Shown in pieces: positions 26,586-36,033 of a stretch of DNA of 64,000 nucleotides. Position numbers and translations under genes: made by a program. Under the pieces are notes generated by a model. It was not told the DNA's origin. It saw nothing but the letters and a program-made list of their open reading frames with translations, and searched no databases. Each line of letters begins with the position of its first letter. Position 1 is the first letter of the stretch. The stretch is from Nitrosomonas sp. JL21 (GTDB taxonomy: Bacteria; Pseudomonadota; Gammaproteobacteria; Burkholderiales; Nitrosomonadaceae), in assembly GCF_009833095.1 (NCBI RefSeq), contig NZ_QRCB01000001.1, positions 248,001 through 312,000 of the forward strand. The letters run 5' to 3'.

Positions 26586-28100
26586 CTACGCAAGAAATAG
26601 GGTATACGCGGGATTCTTGGTTTCATCCCAGTAGCGGTAACCCAACTGATCAAGAAAGGTCTTGAAAGCGGATTTTTCATCGGGTGGTACTTGGATGCCG
26701 ATGAGCACGCGGCCATAATCGGCACCATGATTGCGATAATGAAACAAGCTGATGTTCCAGTTATGGCTCATATTGTTGAGGAAATTCATCAATGCGCCCG
26801 GACGATCGGGAAATTCGAAACGGTAGAGGATTTCATTGTTGACGCCGCGCGCTCTTCCGCCGACGAGATGGCGGATGTGCAATTTCGCCATTTCGTTATT
26901 GCTCATGTCTTCAGTAGCCAGGCCATTTTGGCGTAATTCCTGAATCAGCGCCTGTGCTTCCTGCTGATTGCGGATCGAAATGCCGACGAATACGTGGGCC
27001 ACTTTGGGGTCGGAATAGCGGTAGTTGAATTCGGTGATGCTGCGCGCACCCAATAAATTGCAGAACTTTTTGAAGCTGCCGGGTTGCTCGGGAATGGTGA
27101 CCGACATCACGGCTTCCCGTTGCTCGCCAATTTCCGCCCGTTCGGAGATATGCCGCAGCCGGTCGAAATTCATGTTGGCGCCTGATGCGATGGCCACCAG
27201 CGTTTGGTGCAGAATTTTTTCACGCGCGACATAGGCCTTGATACCGGCGATCGACAATGCGCCGGAAGGCTCCAGAATCGTGCGCGTATCTTCGAATACA
27301 TCCTTGATCGCCGCGCAAATGGCGTCAGTATCGACCAGAATCACTTCATCGACAAATTCACGGCACAATCGGAAGGTTTCCTTACCGACATACCGAACTG
27401 CAACGCCATCTGCAAATAAGCCCACTTGCGTCAATCTGACCCGGCGACCGCTTTGCAACGAGCGGTACATGGCATCTGAATCCACCGGTTCGACGCCGAT
27501 AATCTTGATGTTCGGATAGAGCCGCTTCACATATGCCGCGATGCCGGAAATCAATCCACCGCCGCCGATTGGCACAAAAATGGCGTGGATAGTGCCGGTG
27601 TGCTGGCGCAGGATTTCCATGCCGACTGTTCCTTGTCCGGCGATGACATCCGGATCGTCGTAGGGATGCACGAACGTCGCTTGTTCGGTTTTTGCCAGTT
27701 CTATTGCGTGCTCGTAGGCATCGTTATACGAATCACCGTGCAACGCCACCGTTGCACCGTGTCCCATCACCGCATGGATCTTGATCTGCGGCGTTGTCAC
27801 CGGCATCACGATCGTGGCACTGCAACTCAATTTTTTGGCGGCGAGCGCAACGCCCTGCGCATGATTGCCGGCAGAAGCGGCGATCACGCCGCGATTGCGC
27901 ACCTCCGCTGGCAGTTTGATCATTTTGTTATATGCGCCGCGTAATTTGAAAGAAAACACCTGCTGCAAATCTTCTCGTTTCAACAGCACTTGATTGTGGA
28001 TGCGTTCAGAGAGGTTGGCGACAGGTTCCAGCGGACTTTCGATCGCCACATCGTACACCTGAGCGGTCAATATTCTTTCGAGGTAATTATTTTTCATCAT
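26586..28100 (-). CDS. ilvA: Threonine dehydratase, biosynthetic (IlvA)
   Basis: IlvA converts L-threonine to 2-oxobutanoate and ammonia, the first step to isoleucine. The 504-residue length fits the long, isoleucine-regulated form. The PLP lysine is Lys52 in FSFKLRGAYNKM; the phosphate-binding glycine loop is PIGGGGLISG and SAGNHAQGVALAA binds the substrate carboxylate. The C-terminal third carries two ACT-like regulatory domains (MSVTIPEQPGSFKKFCNLLG, and EILYRFEFPDRPGALMNFLN) that sense isoleucine and valine. Two start codons in tandem (28100 and 28097) are possible. It is a stand-alone minus-strand gene here, not in an ilv operon. Confidence 0.96.
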   Translation of the reverse strand: MMKNNYLERILTAQVYDVAIESPLEPVANLSERIHNQVLLKREDLQQVFSFKLRGAYNKMIKLPAEVRNRGVIAASAGNHAQGVALAAKKLSCSATIVMPVTTPQIKIHAVMGHGATVALHGDSYNDAYEHAIELAKTEQATFVHPYDDPDVIAGQGTVGMEILRQHTGTIHAIFVPIGGGGLISGIAAYVKRLYPNIKIIGVEPVDSDAMYRSLQSGRRVRLTQVGLFADGVAVRYVGKETFRLCREFVDEVILVDTDAICAAIKDVFEDTRTILEPSGALSIAGIKAYVAREKILHQTLVAIASGANMNFDRLRHISERAEIGEQREAVMSVTIPEQPGSFKKFCNLLGARSITEFNYRYSDPKVAHVFVGISIRNQQEAQALIQELRQNGLATEDMSNNEMAKLHIRHLVGGRARGVNNEILYRFEFPDRPGALMNFLNNMSHNWNISLFHYRNHGADYGRVLIGIQVPPDEKSAFKTFLDQLGYRYWDETKNPAYTLFLA

Positions 28101-28195
28101 GCGCAGGGCTAAGCAAATACTGAGTTAATCCCGAATCGGAATGGGGATTTTAGCATGATGGCGGATAGACGTTTTGGTCTGGTTGTGTGAGATCG

Positions 28196-29482
28196 TCACT
28201 TCTCTTTCAAATTATTTTTTGCCATCATCCGTCGCAGTTGTTTCATATAAGGATAATAGTGCACCTCGAGCGAATGGCGAGGGCGGATGATGAATTGCTG
28301 CGTCCATTCATGTCCTTCCGTGACTGCTTGTTCCCGCCAGTCGGGGGGAAGTTGAATATGATGCGTCAAAAACTGCCCAACCAATTTCGCCTGCATCTCG
28401 GCGAGCGTCCAGAGGCAGCCCTGTGGTTGAATCAAACCGATGAAGAACAAGCTGGGATGGTTAGGATGGAAGATTCGCAGGTAGAGCGGAATATGCGCTG
28501 CGTCGTGCCAATTGATGAAATCCGACTCAAAGAAAGGAAAGCTGATGGTATATCCTGTCGCAGCAATGATGACGTCGTAGCATGCCGATGATCCATCGGC
28601 AAAATGAACCGTTTGACCGGCGATGTGATGGATGCCAGGACGAGGGTGGATTTTTCCGTGCCGGATCTTATCGAAGATTTCCGAGTTGATCGTTGGATGG
28701 GCGCGGGTCGGTGAAAATGTGGGTTCGGGCAAACCATAATCGCGATAGCGGCCGATTTGTAACCGCAGGGTTAATTTCTGCAGCAGGTTTTGTAATTCTC
28801 GTGGAAGCCATTGCATCGACTCAGCAAAGGTATCCGTCGGTTTTCCCATGATGAATTTGGGAATGATGTATTGCGGGGAACGAACGCTGATGTCCACCTG
28901 ACGTGCTTCGCGACTGGCTTCGACGGCACAATCGCAGCCCGAATTGCCCGCGCCGACGACCAGCACGCGCTTGTTTTGCAGGCCTTCGCTGGTCTTGAAA
29001 TCATGCGCATGAAAATAGCGTCCGCTGAAACTTTGCCGCCATTCCGGATGGCGCGGAACGGAAAGATGCCCATTGGCGACGAGCAGATAATCGAACTCGG
29101 ATTGAGTGCCGTCGCTCAAGAACAAACGCCAGCGCTCGTTCTCAATTTTCGCGGCATGCATAACGGCGATATTGAAGCGGATGAATTTTTCCAATTGAAA
29201 ATGCCTAGCATAGGCTTGGAAATACGCAAGAATTTGTTGATGGCTGGGGTAATCGGGATATTCCTCGGGCATCGGAAAATCACTGAATTGGGACAGGCGC
29301 TTGCTGGAAATCGTATGCGTCATGTGGCTGATGCTGCTATGTCCCGGCGTGGCGGTATACACCCAGTTGCCGCCGATTTGTCCACCTTGTTCGTAGCAGA
29401 CGATATCCTGTAGGCCGGCTTCCAGCAAATTCTTGATGGCAGTAAGACCTGAGCAGCCTGCACCGATGATTGCAATGCGCAT
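28196..29482 (-). CDS. Flavin-containing monooxygenase family protein
   Basis: FMO-type enzymes use FAD, NADPH and oxygen to oxygenate soft nucleophiles or ketones. The 428-residue product has an N-terminal FAD site IIGAGCSGLTAIKNLLEAG (residues 4-22), the GG-type doublet near QIGGNWVY, and a second dinucleotide site for NADPH, VLVVGAGNSGCDCAVEAS, just after the FMO signature FSGRYFHAHDF. The late block IIAATGYTISFPFF is also typical (ATGY). Length and motifs agree with bacterial FMOs. Substrate cannot be told from sequence; neighbours (ilvA, sbcB) give no hint. ATG at 29482 starts right at the FAD fold, so the start is well supported. Confidence 0.88.
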   Translation of the reverse strand: MRIAIIGAGCSGLTAIKNLLEAGLQDIVCYEQGGQIGGNWVYTATPGHSSISHMTHTISSKRLSQFSDFPMPEEYPDYPSHQQILAYFQAYARHFQLEKFIRFNIAVMHAAKIENERWRLFLSDGTQSEFDYLLVANGHLSVPRHPEWRQSFSGRYFHAHDFKTSEGLQNKRVLVVGAGNSGCDCAVEASREARQVDISVRSPQYIIPKFIMGKPTDTFAESMQWLPRELQNLLQKLTLRLQIGRYRDYGLPEPTFSPTRAHPTINSEIFDKIRHGKIHPRPGIHHIAGQTVHFADGSSACYDVIIAATGYTISFPFFESDFINWHDAAHIPLYLRIFHPNHPSLFFIGLIQPQGCLWTLAEMQAKLVGQFLTHHIQLPPDWREQAVTEGHEWTQQFIIRPRHSLEVHYYPYMKQLRRMMAKNNLKEK

Positions 29483-29558
29483 GGGTTATTTCCGTGAGTG
29501 AAGTTTCTGAAACAGCCGATCGACGATCATTCTTAAACAATGCGGCGGCATGCTGCCA

Positions 29559-30992
29559 TTATTGGTTCAGCAGGTCGTTGCCCCAGTGTTCCAAGTCGTG
29601 CAGTATCCGCCGGGCGCTTTCATCGGCTTGATGAGTTTCGTGCAATGCCATAATCTGCGCAAAGAATTCTTCAAAAATGATGCCTCCGCCACCGTTGCTT
29701 TGCGTCAATCTCCGCATGCGAGTTTCCTGCCAGTGCTGTTTTTCTACCGGCGTCAGCGTTTCCGGCCAGTTGCGGGCGCGATAGCGAAATAACAACTCAG
29801 GCAGTCGCTGGTCTTGAAAATCAAAGCGCGCACTGGCCAACTGTTGCGGTGTGGCGCGTTGTATCTGCGGCAGTAATACCGCATCCGCGTTGCCAAGGAA
29901 ACTATCGTACAGCGCTGCGTCGACATCATAATCGGACTGAAAATCATGATGGAGGTACGCGGTGGCAACGCGCTGAAAAAATTCCGGATAGCGGCATAAG
30001 GTCTGCCAGTGCCGGTAGCATGCGGCCATATCCAGCATGATGCGCTCGGCGGTTTCCGGGTTGAGCGTATTGCGGGGCGCAAGCGCCGGGCATTTGTTTA
30101 TTTTGATGGATTTTACAGGTAACCGTTTCTTGCCTTCCGGTAATTCATCGCTGCGGGTAAACAACAATTGACCCAATTCATCGGCAGTTAGGGATAAGAA
30201 CATTTCCGGGTCATGGCGCAAGTCGTAAACCAGTACGCTGTTGTTATTGCCCGGTTCGGCGATCAACGGCATGACCAGCGACGTGCAGCCGGTTTTGGCT
30301 GGATACATGCGGGTGGTATGGATCACCGGATTATGCGTGCTGAGATCAAGCTGGGCAGCGGCCTTGCGCTTATCGCGCAATTCCAGCAACCAATGATAAA
30401 GGCGCGGTTGCTGATTGCGCAGCAGGCGCGCCAGTGCGATCGTGGCGCGCACATCGGACAAGGCATCGTGCGCGGATTCATGCATGATGCCATTGGCGGC
30501 CACCAGATCCTCCAATTTGAAACTGGGTTGCCCATTCTCATGTTGTGGCCAGGTGATGCCTGCAGGGCGCAGGGCATAGGTCATGCGTACGAGATCGATG
30601 ATGTCCCAGCGCGAATTGCCTTGCTGCCATTCGCGCGCATATGGATCGTAGAAATTGCGATACAGCGTGAACCGCGTCACTTCATCGTCAAACCGCAAGG
30701 AATTGTAGCCAACGCCACAAGTATGGGGTTTCGTAAATTCGGCATGGATGCGGGCAATGAATTCAGGCTCAGGCAAGCCTCGTGCATCCGCGATCTGCGG
30801 CGTGATGCCGGTCAGCAGGCAAGCTTCCGGATGCGGTAAATAATCGCGCGCCGGTTTGCAATAGATCATCAGCGGCTCGCCAATTTCATTCAACGCTTCA
30901 TCAGTGCGTATGCCTGCAAACTGCGCCGGCCGGTCGCGCCTCGGATCCGCACCGAATGTTTCGTAGTCATGCCAATAAAAGGTGAGCGGCAT
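29559..30992 (-). CDS. sbcB: Exodeoxyribonuclease I (SbcB/ExoI)
   Basis: ExoI degrades single-stranded DNA 3' to 5' and takes part in recombination and mismatch repair. The 477-residue product matches the family length. The DEDDh exonuclease motifs are visible: HDYETFG with Asp9 and Glu11 (ExoI), YNSLRFDDEVTRF (ExoII) and HESAHDALSDVRATIALARL (ExoIII). The stretch QPSFKLEDLVAANGI between them and the C-terminal helical region (LPELLFRYRARNWPETL) are typical of SbcB. It is transcribed away from the iron-regulated pair and follows no operon partner. Confidence 0.95.
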   Translation of the reverse strand: MPLTFYWHDYETFGADPRRDRPAQFAGIRTDEALNEIGEPLMIYCKPARDYLPHPEACLLTGITPQIADARGLPEPEFIARIHAEFTKPHTCGVGYNSLRFDDEVTRFTLYRNFYDPYAREWQQGNSRWDIIDLVRMTYALRPAGITWPQHENGQPSFKLEDLVAANGIMHESAHDALSDVRATIALARLLRNQQPRLYHWLLELRDKRKAAAQLDLSTHNPVIHTTRMYPAKTGCTSLVMPLIAEPGNNNSVLVYDLRHDPEMFLSLTADELGQLLFTRSDELPEGKKRLPVKSIKINKCPALAPRNTLNPETAERIMLDMAACYRHWQTLCRYPEFFQRVATAYLHHDFQSDYDVDAALYDSFLGNADAVLLPQIQRATPQQLASARFDFQDQRLPELLFRYRARNWPETLTPVEKQHWQETRMRRLTQSNGGGGIIFEEFFAQIMALHETHQADESARRILHDLEHWGNDLLNQ

Positions 30993-31153
30993 TATGTGTA
31001 ATCAAAATGGCTAGAGATGGGTGAATCATTTTTGCTGTTAATTGACATATCGCAAGAAAGCAGCGGCACAGACTCTGTACGAAATTATAACCAGGCAATG
31101 AAACAAGGTGAACGTTAAGACAATACTTTTCTTATAGTCATTAAATTTTGATA

Positions 31154-31175
31154 TATAATGAGAATGATTATCATT
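31154..31175 (+). promoter_or_regulatory. Fur box overlapping a promoter -10 element
   Basis: TGAGAATGATTATCA at 31159-31173 matches the 7-1-7 Fur consensus TGATAATNATTATCA at all but one base. A perfect -10 hexamer TATAAT lies at 31154-31159 and shares its last base with it. Iron-loaded Fur bound here should shut off the imelysin gene that begins 45-65 bp downstream, so the pair should be made when iron is scarce. No good -35 is seen. Confidence 0.82.
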
Positions 31176-31218
31176 TATTTGTACTGCAGTATAACCACTA
31201 GAGATAGGATTTAAGTTT

Positions 31219-32541
31219 ATGAGAAATTGGATAAAACCGATTCTGATCGGGATAGTAGCTAAAATGTTTGCCACGGTGTCATATGCTGAGCCACCGGAAA
31301 TACCAAAGCTATATATCACTACAAATGGCCCCCAAGTCAGTTTGTACTGGGACGAAGTGTCAGGAGCTGATAATTACACCTTAATTGCATCTAATTCAGA
31401 TGATGGATCACTCTTTGGTCAATTTGATTTGGGTACTAATACTCAAGTGAGTACATCTTTACCGCCGGGTTCAAGCTTTTTTGTTTCGATTCGCGCCGGA
31501 AATACAGAGGGAAATAGTAGCGTTTCTCTGCCACGCTTATTGGTAGTGCCATCGGTTTCTTCCGAAGTGCCTTCAGTGCAGGATGTGATTCAGAATTACG
31601 CGCGTAACGTAGTATTTAATACCTATACCGATTTGGCAGAACAAACCAAAGTCTTGCGTGCCGCGATTGTAGAACTGCAACTGGACACGATGGCTAAGAG
31701 TCTTAACCAGGCACAGAATGCTTGGCGTAATGCACGTCGACCATGGGAACAATCAGAGGCATTCTTGTTTGGCCCGGTTGATACGCAAGGCATAGATCCT
31801 TCATTGGATAGCTGGCCGATTAATGGAACAGACATACAGAACGTAGTTAATAGCGACACCCCATTAACGACAGAAACAGTGAGCGCCTTCGATCCTTCGC
31901 TCAAAGGCTTTCAGGTGATCGAATATTTATTATTCGGCAGTGACAACAGTAAAGTTGCATCGCAATTAACCCCAAGAGAATTGGCTTATCTGAACGCAAC
32001 TGCCAGTGCGCTTTTGAATGACACTCAGAAACTGGCTGACGCATGGAACCCGAATGGCGGAAATTTTCTTTCCGAATTTTCTAAAGCTGGCGCAGGTAGT
32101 ACGGCTTATCCTAGCTTAGGTTCTGCTTTACAAGAAATGATCGAAGGTATGGTGGGAATTGCTGATGAAGTAGGGACGGGTAAGCTGAGTAAACCACTTG
32201 CAGGGCGTGATCCTACCTTGGTTGAGTCTCAGTTCAGTGCTAATTCACGAACTGATTTCATCAATAATATACGAGGTCTTCAGAACGTTTATATCGGAAC
32301 CTACTTATTATCCGAGGGGCCGGGATTAAATGATTTGGTCAGATCAGTCAATCCTGCACTTGACGAAGCTATCAATAATCAGATTGAAAAAACTATAGCT
32401 GCACTTTATGCCATACCTCAGCCATTTACTGAGTCTATTCTAAACAATGCCGAGTTGGTGCAAACAGCAGTTGACGAGGTGAAGAATTTAGTCACGTTAA
32501 TGATAGATCAGCTGCTGCCTCTAGCTCGCTCAGTTCAATGA
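31219..32541 (+). CDS. Imelysin-family periplasmic protein with N-terminal FN3-like domain
   Basis: Imelysin (peptidase M75, IrpA/EfeO-like) proteins are exported proteins tied to iron uptake. The 440-residue product has a signal peptide ending VSYA at about residue 23, then a beta-rich FN3-like domain of about 90 residues (PKLYITTNGPQVSLYWDEV ... DLGTNTQVS ... FFVSIRAGNTEG), then the helical imelysin domain. The family motif GxHxxE appears here as GFQVIEYLLFG: the His is replaced by Gln, the Glu is kept. This may alter metal binding. The gene lies directly after a Fur box and 74 bp before a di-haem oxidoreductase that has the same FN3-like domain. In Pseudomonas, imelysin and such oxidoreductase genes also sit together under Fur control. 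Iron-related role is inferred from this context. Confidence 0.85.
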   Translation: MRNWIKPILIGIVAKMFATVSYAEPPEIPKLYITTNGPQVSLYWDEVSGADNYTLIASNSDDGSLFGQFDLGTNTQVSTSLPPGSSFFVSIRAGNTEGNSSVSLPRLLVVPSVSSEVPSVQDVIQNYARNVVFNTYTDLAEQTKVLRAAIVELQLDTMAKSLNQAQNAWRNARRPWEQSEAFLFGPVDTQGIDPSLDSWPINGTDIQNVVNSDTPLTTETVSAFDPSLKGFQVIEYLLFGSDNSKVASQLTPRELAYLNATASALLNDTQKLADAWNPNGGNFLSEFSKAGAGSTAYPSLGSALQEMIEGMVGIADEVGTGKLSKPLAGRDPTLVESQFSANSRTDFINNIRGLQNVYIGTYLLSEGPGLNDLVRSVNPALDEAINNQIEKTIAALYAIPQPFTESILNNAELVQTAVDEVKNLVTLMIDQLLPLARSVQ

Positions 32542-32615
32542 AATGCTCGGGATTTTGCGAGTAATGCAGGTCTTTGATTCAGAAGTTAGTGTTTAAAGTA
32601 TAAGATGTTTGTGAA

Positions 32616-34235
32616 ATGATGAAGTACCGTGTCTTATTTATTCTTGCCCTACTGGCGCTTTGTTCAAACGTACAGGCTGCACCTCCTGTGGCGCCGGTTG
32701 TGGTTTATTCCGTGACCGGCAACCGCGCCACTGCCAATTGGTTGCCATTGGAGGGTTCTAATGGGTACAGGCTCTATTGGCTTTCCTATCCGATGCCTAA
32801 CGCTGTTGGATCCATCAACAGCGTTGATCTTGGAACTGAAACACAAGTATCTGCAGTGCTTGATGAGGGAGCCATGTATTACGTGGCCATCACGACCTAC
32901 AACCAAGATGGAGAAAGCACTTTCTCGAATATTGAAGTGATTGCAATCAATAATGAGTTTTCGGGTGGAGATACTACGTTGTTCGTTCAAAGCAGTTCTG
33001 CTTTTAGCAACCCAGCTCCCAACCTTAGCCCCGAAGGAGTGGCTCGGCATTTGATAGGCGATTCTGAATTCGAACAAATCTTTGTTACTGCTCCAGCATT
33101 GCTCAACAGTGGATTGGGACCGGCATTCAACAATGATAGCTGTGTGGCTTGTCATCCTAAAGATGGCCGGGGGCGACCGCCTGAAGAGGGTGGGACATCT
33201 AATTCATTCTTCCTGCGTCTTAGTATCCCTGGAACTGATCCAAATACCGCCGGGCCTTTAGCCATGCCTGGGTTCGGTACTCAGCTTTTTGACCGAATGG
33301 TATTCGGCAAACAACGGCAAGCCCGTGTTAAAACAACGTATATCGAAATCGAAGGAAAGTTCGGTGACAATACGCCGTATCGATTACGTAAGCCAATTTT
33401 TACCATTGCGGATCCTTATATAAACCTACCGAAACAGTATCTGATATCACCACGGGTTGCTCCTCCCGTATTCGGACGTGGTTTGCTTGAAGCCATTTCG
33501 GATGAGACTTTGCTCGGCTGGACCGATGAAGATGATGCGAACAACGATGGCATATCGGGCCGTGTAAACCGAGTGTGGGATGTGGTGAGCGGAACAACTG
33601 TCATCGGTCGATTTGGACTCAAGGCCAACAGTCCTTCACTATTGGTTCAGACTGCCGGAGCGTATCATGGCGATATGGGGATTACCAATGAGGTATTCCC
33701 GGATGAAAGTACCGTTGGCCAGCCTCAATATGATGGTTTGAAGGACGATCCGGAACTAACGCCGGGTGTTCTTGACGACGTAACATTCTATATCCAAACG
33801 CTCGCAGTACCCGCGCGTCGTAACGTCAATGACCCACTCGTGAAAAGAGGTCAAATGTTATTTGATCAAGCTCGCTGTACTTCTTGCCATATTCCCACCG
33901 TTACTACCGGCGTTCTTGAAGGTGTGCCGGAAGTATCCAAACAAGTGATTCATCCTTATACTGATTTACTACTTCACGATATGGGGGAAGGACTTGCGGA
34001 TGGTCGCTCCGATTTTCTTGCTGACGGTCAAGAATGGAAAACACCTCCACTGTGGGGAATTGGTTTTACTAAGGTCGTCAATGGACATACTTTTTTTCTG
34101 CATGATGGTCGTGCGCGTGATTTGACCGAGGCCATTCTGTGGCATGGGGGTGAGGCTGAATCTGCCAAAGAATACTTTCGCGTGCTTTCAACTACGGATC
34201 GAGAAGCACTGATTAAATTTCTTGAGTCTTTATAA
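32616..34235 (+). CDS. Di-haem (thiol) oxidoreductase family protein with FN3-like domain
   Basis: This DUF1111/di-haem oxidoreductase protein has 539 residues. A signal peptide ends at VQA near residue 22. An FN3-like domain follows (VVVYSVTGNRATANWLPLEG, DLGTETQVS, YYVAITTYNQDGES), alike in pattern to that of the gene before. Two c-type haem sites are present: CVACH near residue 176 and CTSCH near residue 421. The late motif LWGIGFTKVVNGHTFFLHDGRA carries the FLHDGR box of the family. It is probably cotranscribed with the Fur-controlled imelysin gene. Its substrate is unknown; a role in changing iron redox state or in iron release outside the membrane is a reasonable guess only. The start ATG-ATG lacks a strong ribosome site. 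Confidence 0.87.
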   Translation: MMKYRVLFILALLALCSNVQAAPPVAPVVVYSVTGNRATANWLPLEGSNGYRLYWLSYPMPNAVGSINSVDLGTETQVSAVLDEGAMYYVAITTYNQDGESTFSNIEVIAINNEFSGGDTTLFVQSSSAFSNPAPNLSPEGVARHLIGDSEFEQIFVTAPALLNSGLGPAFNNDSCVACHPKDGRGRPPEEGGTSNSFFLRLSIPGTDPNTAGPLAMPGFGTQLFDRMVFGKQRQARVKTTYIEIEGKFGDNTPYRLRKPIFTIADPYINLPKQYLISPRVAPPVFGRGLLEAISDETLLGWTDEDDANNDGISGRVNRVWDVVSGTTVIGRFGLKANSPSLLVQTAGAYHGDMGITNEVFPDESTVGQPQYDGLKDDPELTPGVLDDVTFYIQTLAVPARRNVNDPLVKRGQMLFDQARCTSCHIPTVTTGVLEGVPEVSKQVIHPYTDLLLHDMGEGLADGRSDFLADGQEWKTPPLWGIGFTKVVNGHTFFLHDGRARDLTEAILWHGGEAESAKEYFRVLSTTDREALIKFLESL

Positions 34236-34326
34236 GACCACAGAATATAAGCCTGAGACGTGCTGATTGTTGAGTGAAATGCTATTCTAGGTAACTTTTG
34301 ACTCTACTTTAAGGAAGGGAAGGCCT

Positions 34327-34713
34327 ATGGCACGAAAACTCATCAGTTCAGGTTCGACGTTCGAGCACGAAATCGGCTATTCACGCGCGGTGGTCGAAGG
34401 CAACTGGGTTCTGGTATCGGGTACGACCGGTTTCGATTACAGCACCATGACCATTTCAGACGATCTGCTGGAACAGGCGGAACAATGTTTCAAGAACATT
34501 GAATCTGCACTGAAACAGGCGGGTTCCAGCATGAAGGATGTGGTGCGTGTCACGTACGTGTTCCCCAAAGCCGAGGATTTTGAAAAATGCTGGCCGATCA
34601 TGCGTAAATATCTGGGTGACGTCAGGCCGTCGGCCATGATGTTGGCTGCGGGTTTATCCGATCCGCGCATGAAAATTGAAATTCAAGTCACGGCGTATCG
34701 GTCACAAGACTGA
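34327..34713 (+). CDS. RidA/YjgF/UK114 family protein
   Basis: RidA proteins hydrolyse reactive enamine/imine intermediates; many paralogues have other or unknown jobs. The 128-residue product matches the family size. The segments VSGTTGFDY, QAEQCFKNIESALKQAGSSM and VRPSAMMLAAGLSDPRMKIEIQVTA show the usual fold; the key arginine of RidA proteins appears in VRPSAMML (usually RPAR or similar, here RPSA), and the C-terminal IEIQVTAY is typical. GGAAGGGAAGG lies just before the ATG. It is a single gene between the iron-regulated pair and a converging VanZ-like gene. It belongs more to the Rid6/7-like YjgF side than to archetypal RidA, so deaminase activity is not assured. Confidence 0.85.
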   Translation: MARKLISSGSTFEHEIGYSRAVVEGNWVLVSGTTGFDYSTMTISDDLLEQAEQCFKNIESALKQAGSSMKDVVRVTYVFPKAEDFEKCWPIMRKYLGDVRPSAMMLAAGLSDPRMKIEIQVTAYRSQD

Positions 34714-34782
34714 TCAGGGAAAATACCTGGCGTGTCGCGTTGGAAAAAGTCCATACAGTTGACGTTTTTTCATAAATGAGTT

Positions 34783-35805
34783 TCAGGAGCGTTCAGTCGA
34801 TGGTTTCGTTTGCAACCGCCTGATGAAGTAAATACCGACGATACCGCCGGCTGCATCGATGAAGACATCGCTGACCAACGGCGATCGGCCATCAATGAAG
34901 AGTTGCATCATTTCGGTACCGGCGGCCATCATGATGATGATGGTCATGAGCTGTGAAAGCGGTGCTTTTTTAATCATCAAGGCGAGCGCCGAACCGAGCA
35001 GCAGAAAAACGCATGCGTGCCAGAGCTTGCTCAGCTCCCAAGGCATCACTTTGTTGATGACCGGGCTGATGTCATCGATCTGTGCCTCCACTTCATAGAT
35101 GACGCTGGTTTTGAGATATCCCGGCAAGCTGGTTCCGATCACGATGGAAATAAAGGCGCCTGCCAATATTGCGCGGAAAAGCATCGATCTTTTTTCCGCA
35201 AACAGGCATGAACCGACGAGTAACAGGAAGAATCCTCCCCACGAGAACAGAATGATGTTCTTTACCCATAGGTAAATTTCCGTTTCGTGAACGGGATAAA
35301 GCTGCATGTTTCTGACTTGAAGAGATCCAGTCGATTGGTGTAATTCAGCGATGACTCGAGCCGTGCGGGTCTGCGTTGTAATGTAGAAGAAATTCCGATA
35401 GAACGTCCAATCCTGGGTGCCGGTGACAGCCGTGAGAATCAATGGCAAATTCCACAGGTCTTTTTGGCCATCATTCTGAACCAGGACGACTCTGGCCAGA
35501 TTCCATGGTTTCTTGCCACGCACCACATGGTCGCATTTTACTTCCGCAGAAAACAATAGCACCGTGCCTGGTTCGATTGCGGGCAGCGGTTGTTGTACGC
35601 TAACACCTGCCTGGGGATTGGTCGAAAACAGCGCTAATTCGTTCTCTGAAGCATCTGCCCAATTTTTCCCCGGCGCCCAGATACCCCAATGACCAGTCAG
35701 TACATCCGGTCCGATTTGCTGATACCGATCTATCCAGATCAGTGACGCAAACGTTATTATCGTCAGCACAACGAACACCGCGATATGAGTTTTTAGCAGA
35801 GGCAT
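34783..35805 (-). CDS. VanZ-like family membrane protein
   Basis: The 340-residue product has an N-terminal membrane helix (HIAVFVVLTIITFASLIWI), a periplasmic beta-rich domain of about 150 residues that resembles carbohydrate-binding jelly-roll folds, then four to five membrane helices. The C-terminal part holds the VanZ signature: KLWHACVFLLLGSALALM, then EMMQLFIDGRSPLVSDVFID and AAGGIVGIYFI. Outside VanZ itself (teicoplanin resistance) most members have no known job and often sit near exopolysaccharide genes. No such genes are next to it. Function is left open. Confidence 0.75.
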   Translation of the reverse strand: MPLLKTHIAVFVVLTIITFASLIWIDRYQQIGPDVLTGHWGIWAPGKNWADASENELALFSTNPQAGVSVQQPLPAIEPGTVLLFSAEVKCDHVVRGKKPWNLARVVLVQNDGQKDLWNLPLILTAVTGTQDWTFYRNFFYITTQTRTARVIAELHQSTGSLQVRNMQLYPVHETEIYLWVKNIILFSWGGFFLLLVGSCLFAEKRSMLFRAILAGAFISIVIGTSLPGYLKTSVIYEVEAQIDDISPVINKVMPWELSKLWHACVFLLLGSALALMIKKAPLSQLMTIIIMMAAGTEMMQLFIDGRSPLVSDVFIDAAGGIVGIYFIRRLQTKPSTERS

Positions 35806-35958
35806 ACATTTGGGAATGACATGGATGAATTCTTTACGGCCGCGCCATGCTGTGATTTAGTCAGAATCCACTGATAAAGCACAGTTAATGAGAGTTGAGT
35901 GGACATGTGAGGTTGATCTGAACGCAATGACCAAGCGGACTCGTTCTGCAGCGTCTTT

Positions 35959-36033
35959 TCAAAAATATTGCACCATCAAGGCTACATATCCGGCAATGAA
36001 AATGGCGACAACAATGATCACAAGTTTCTTCAT
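35959..36033 (-). CDS. 24-residue single-helix membrane peptide
   Basis: From ATG at 36033 the minus strand encodes 24 residues beginning MKKLVIIVVAIFIAGYVAL and ending with VQYF and TGA. Two lysines followed by about 17 hydrophobic residues make an ideal single membrane helix, N-in. AGGA lies 9 bp before the ATG (36043-36046 region). It is flanked by gaps of more than 150 bp on both sides, so it has its own transcript. Such tiny hydrophobic proteins often regulate membrane complexes or act as type I toxins; here function is unknown. Confidence 0.5.
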   Translation of the reverse strand: MKKLVIIVVAIFIAGYVALMVQYF

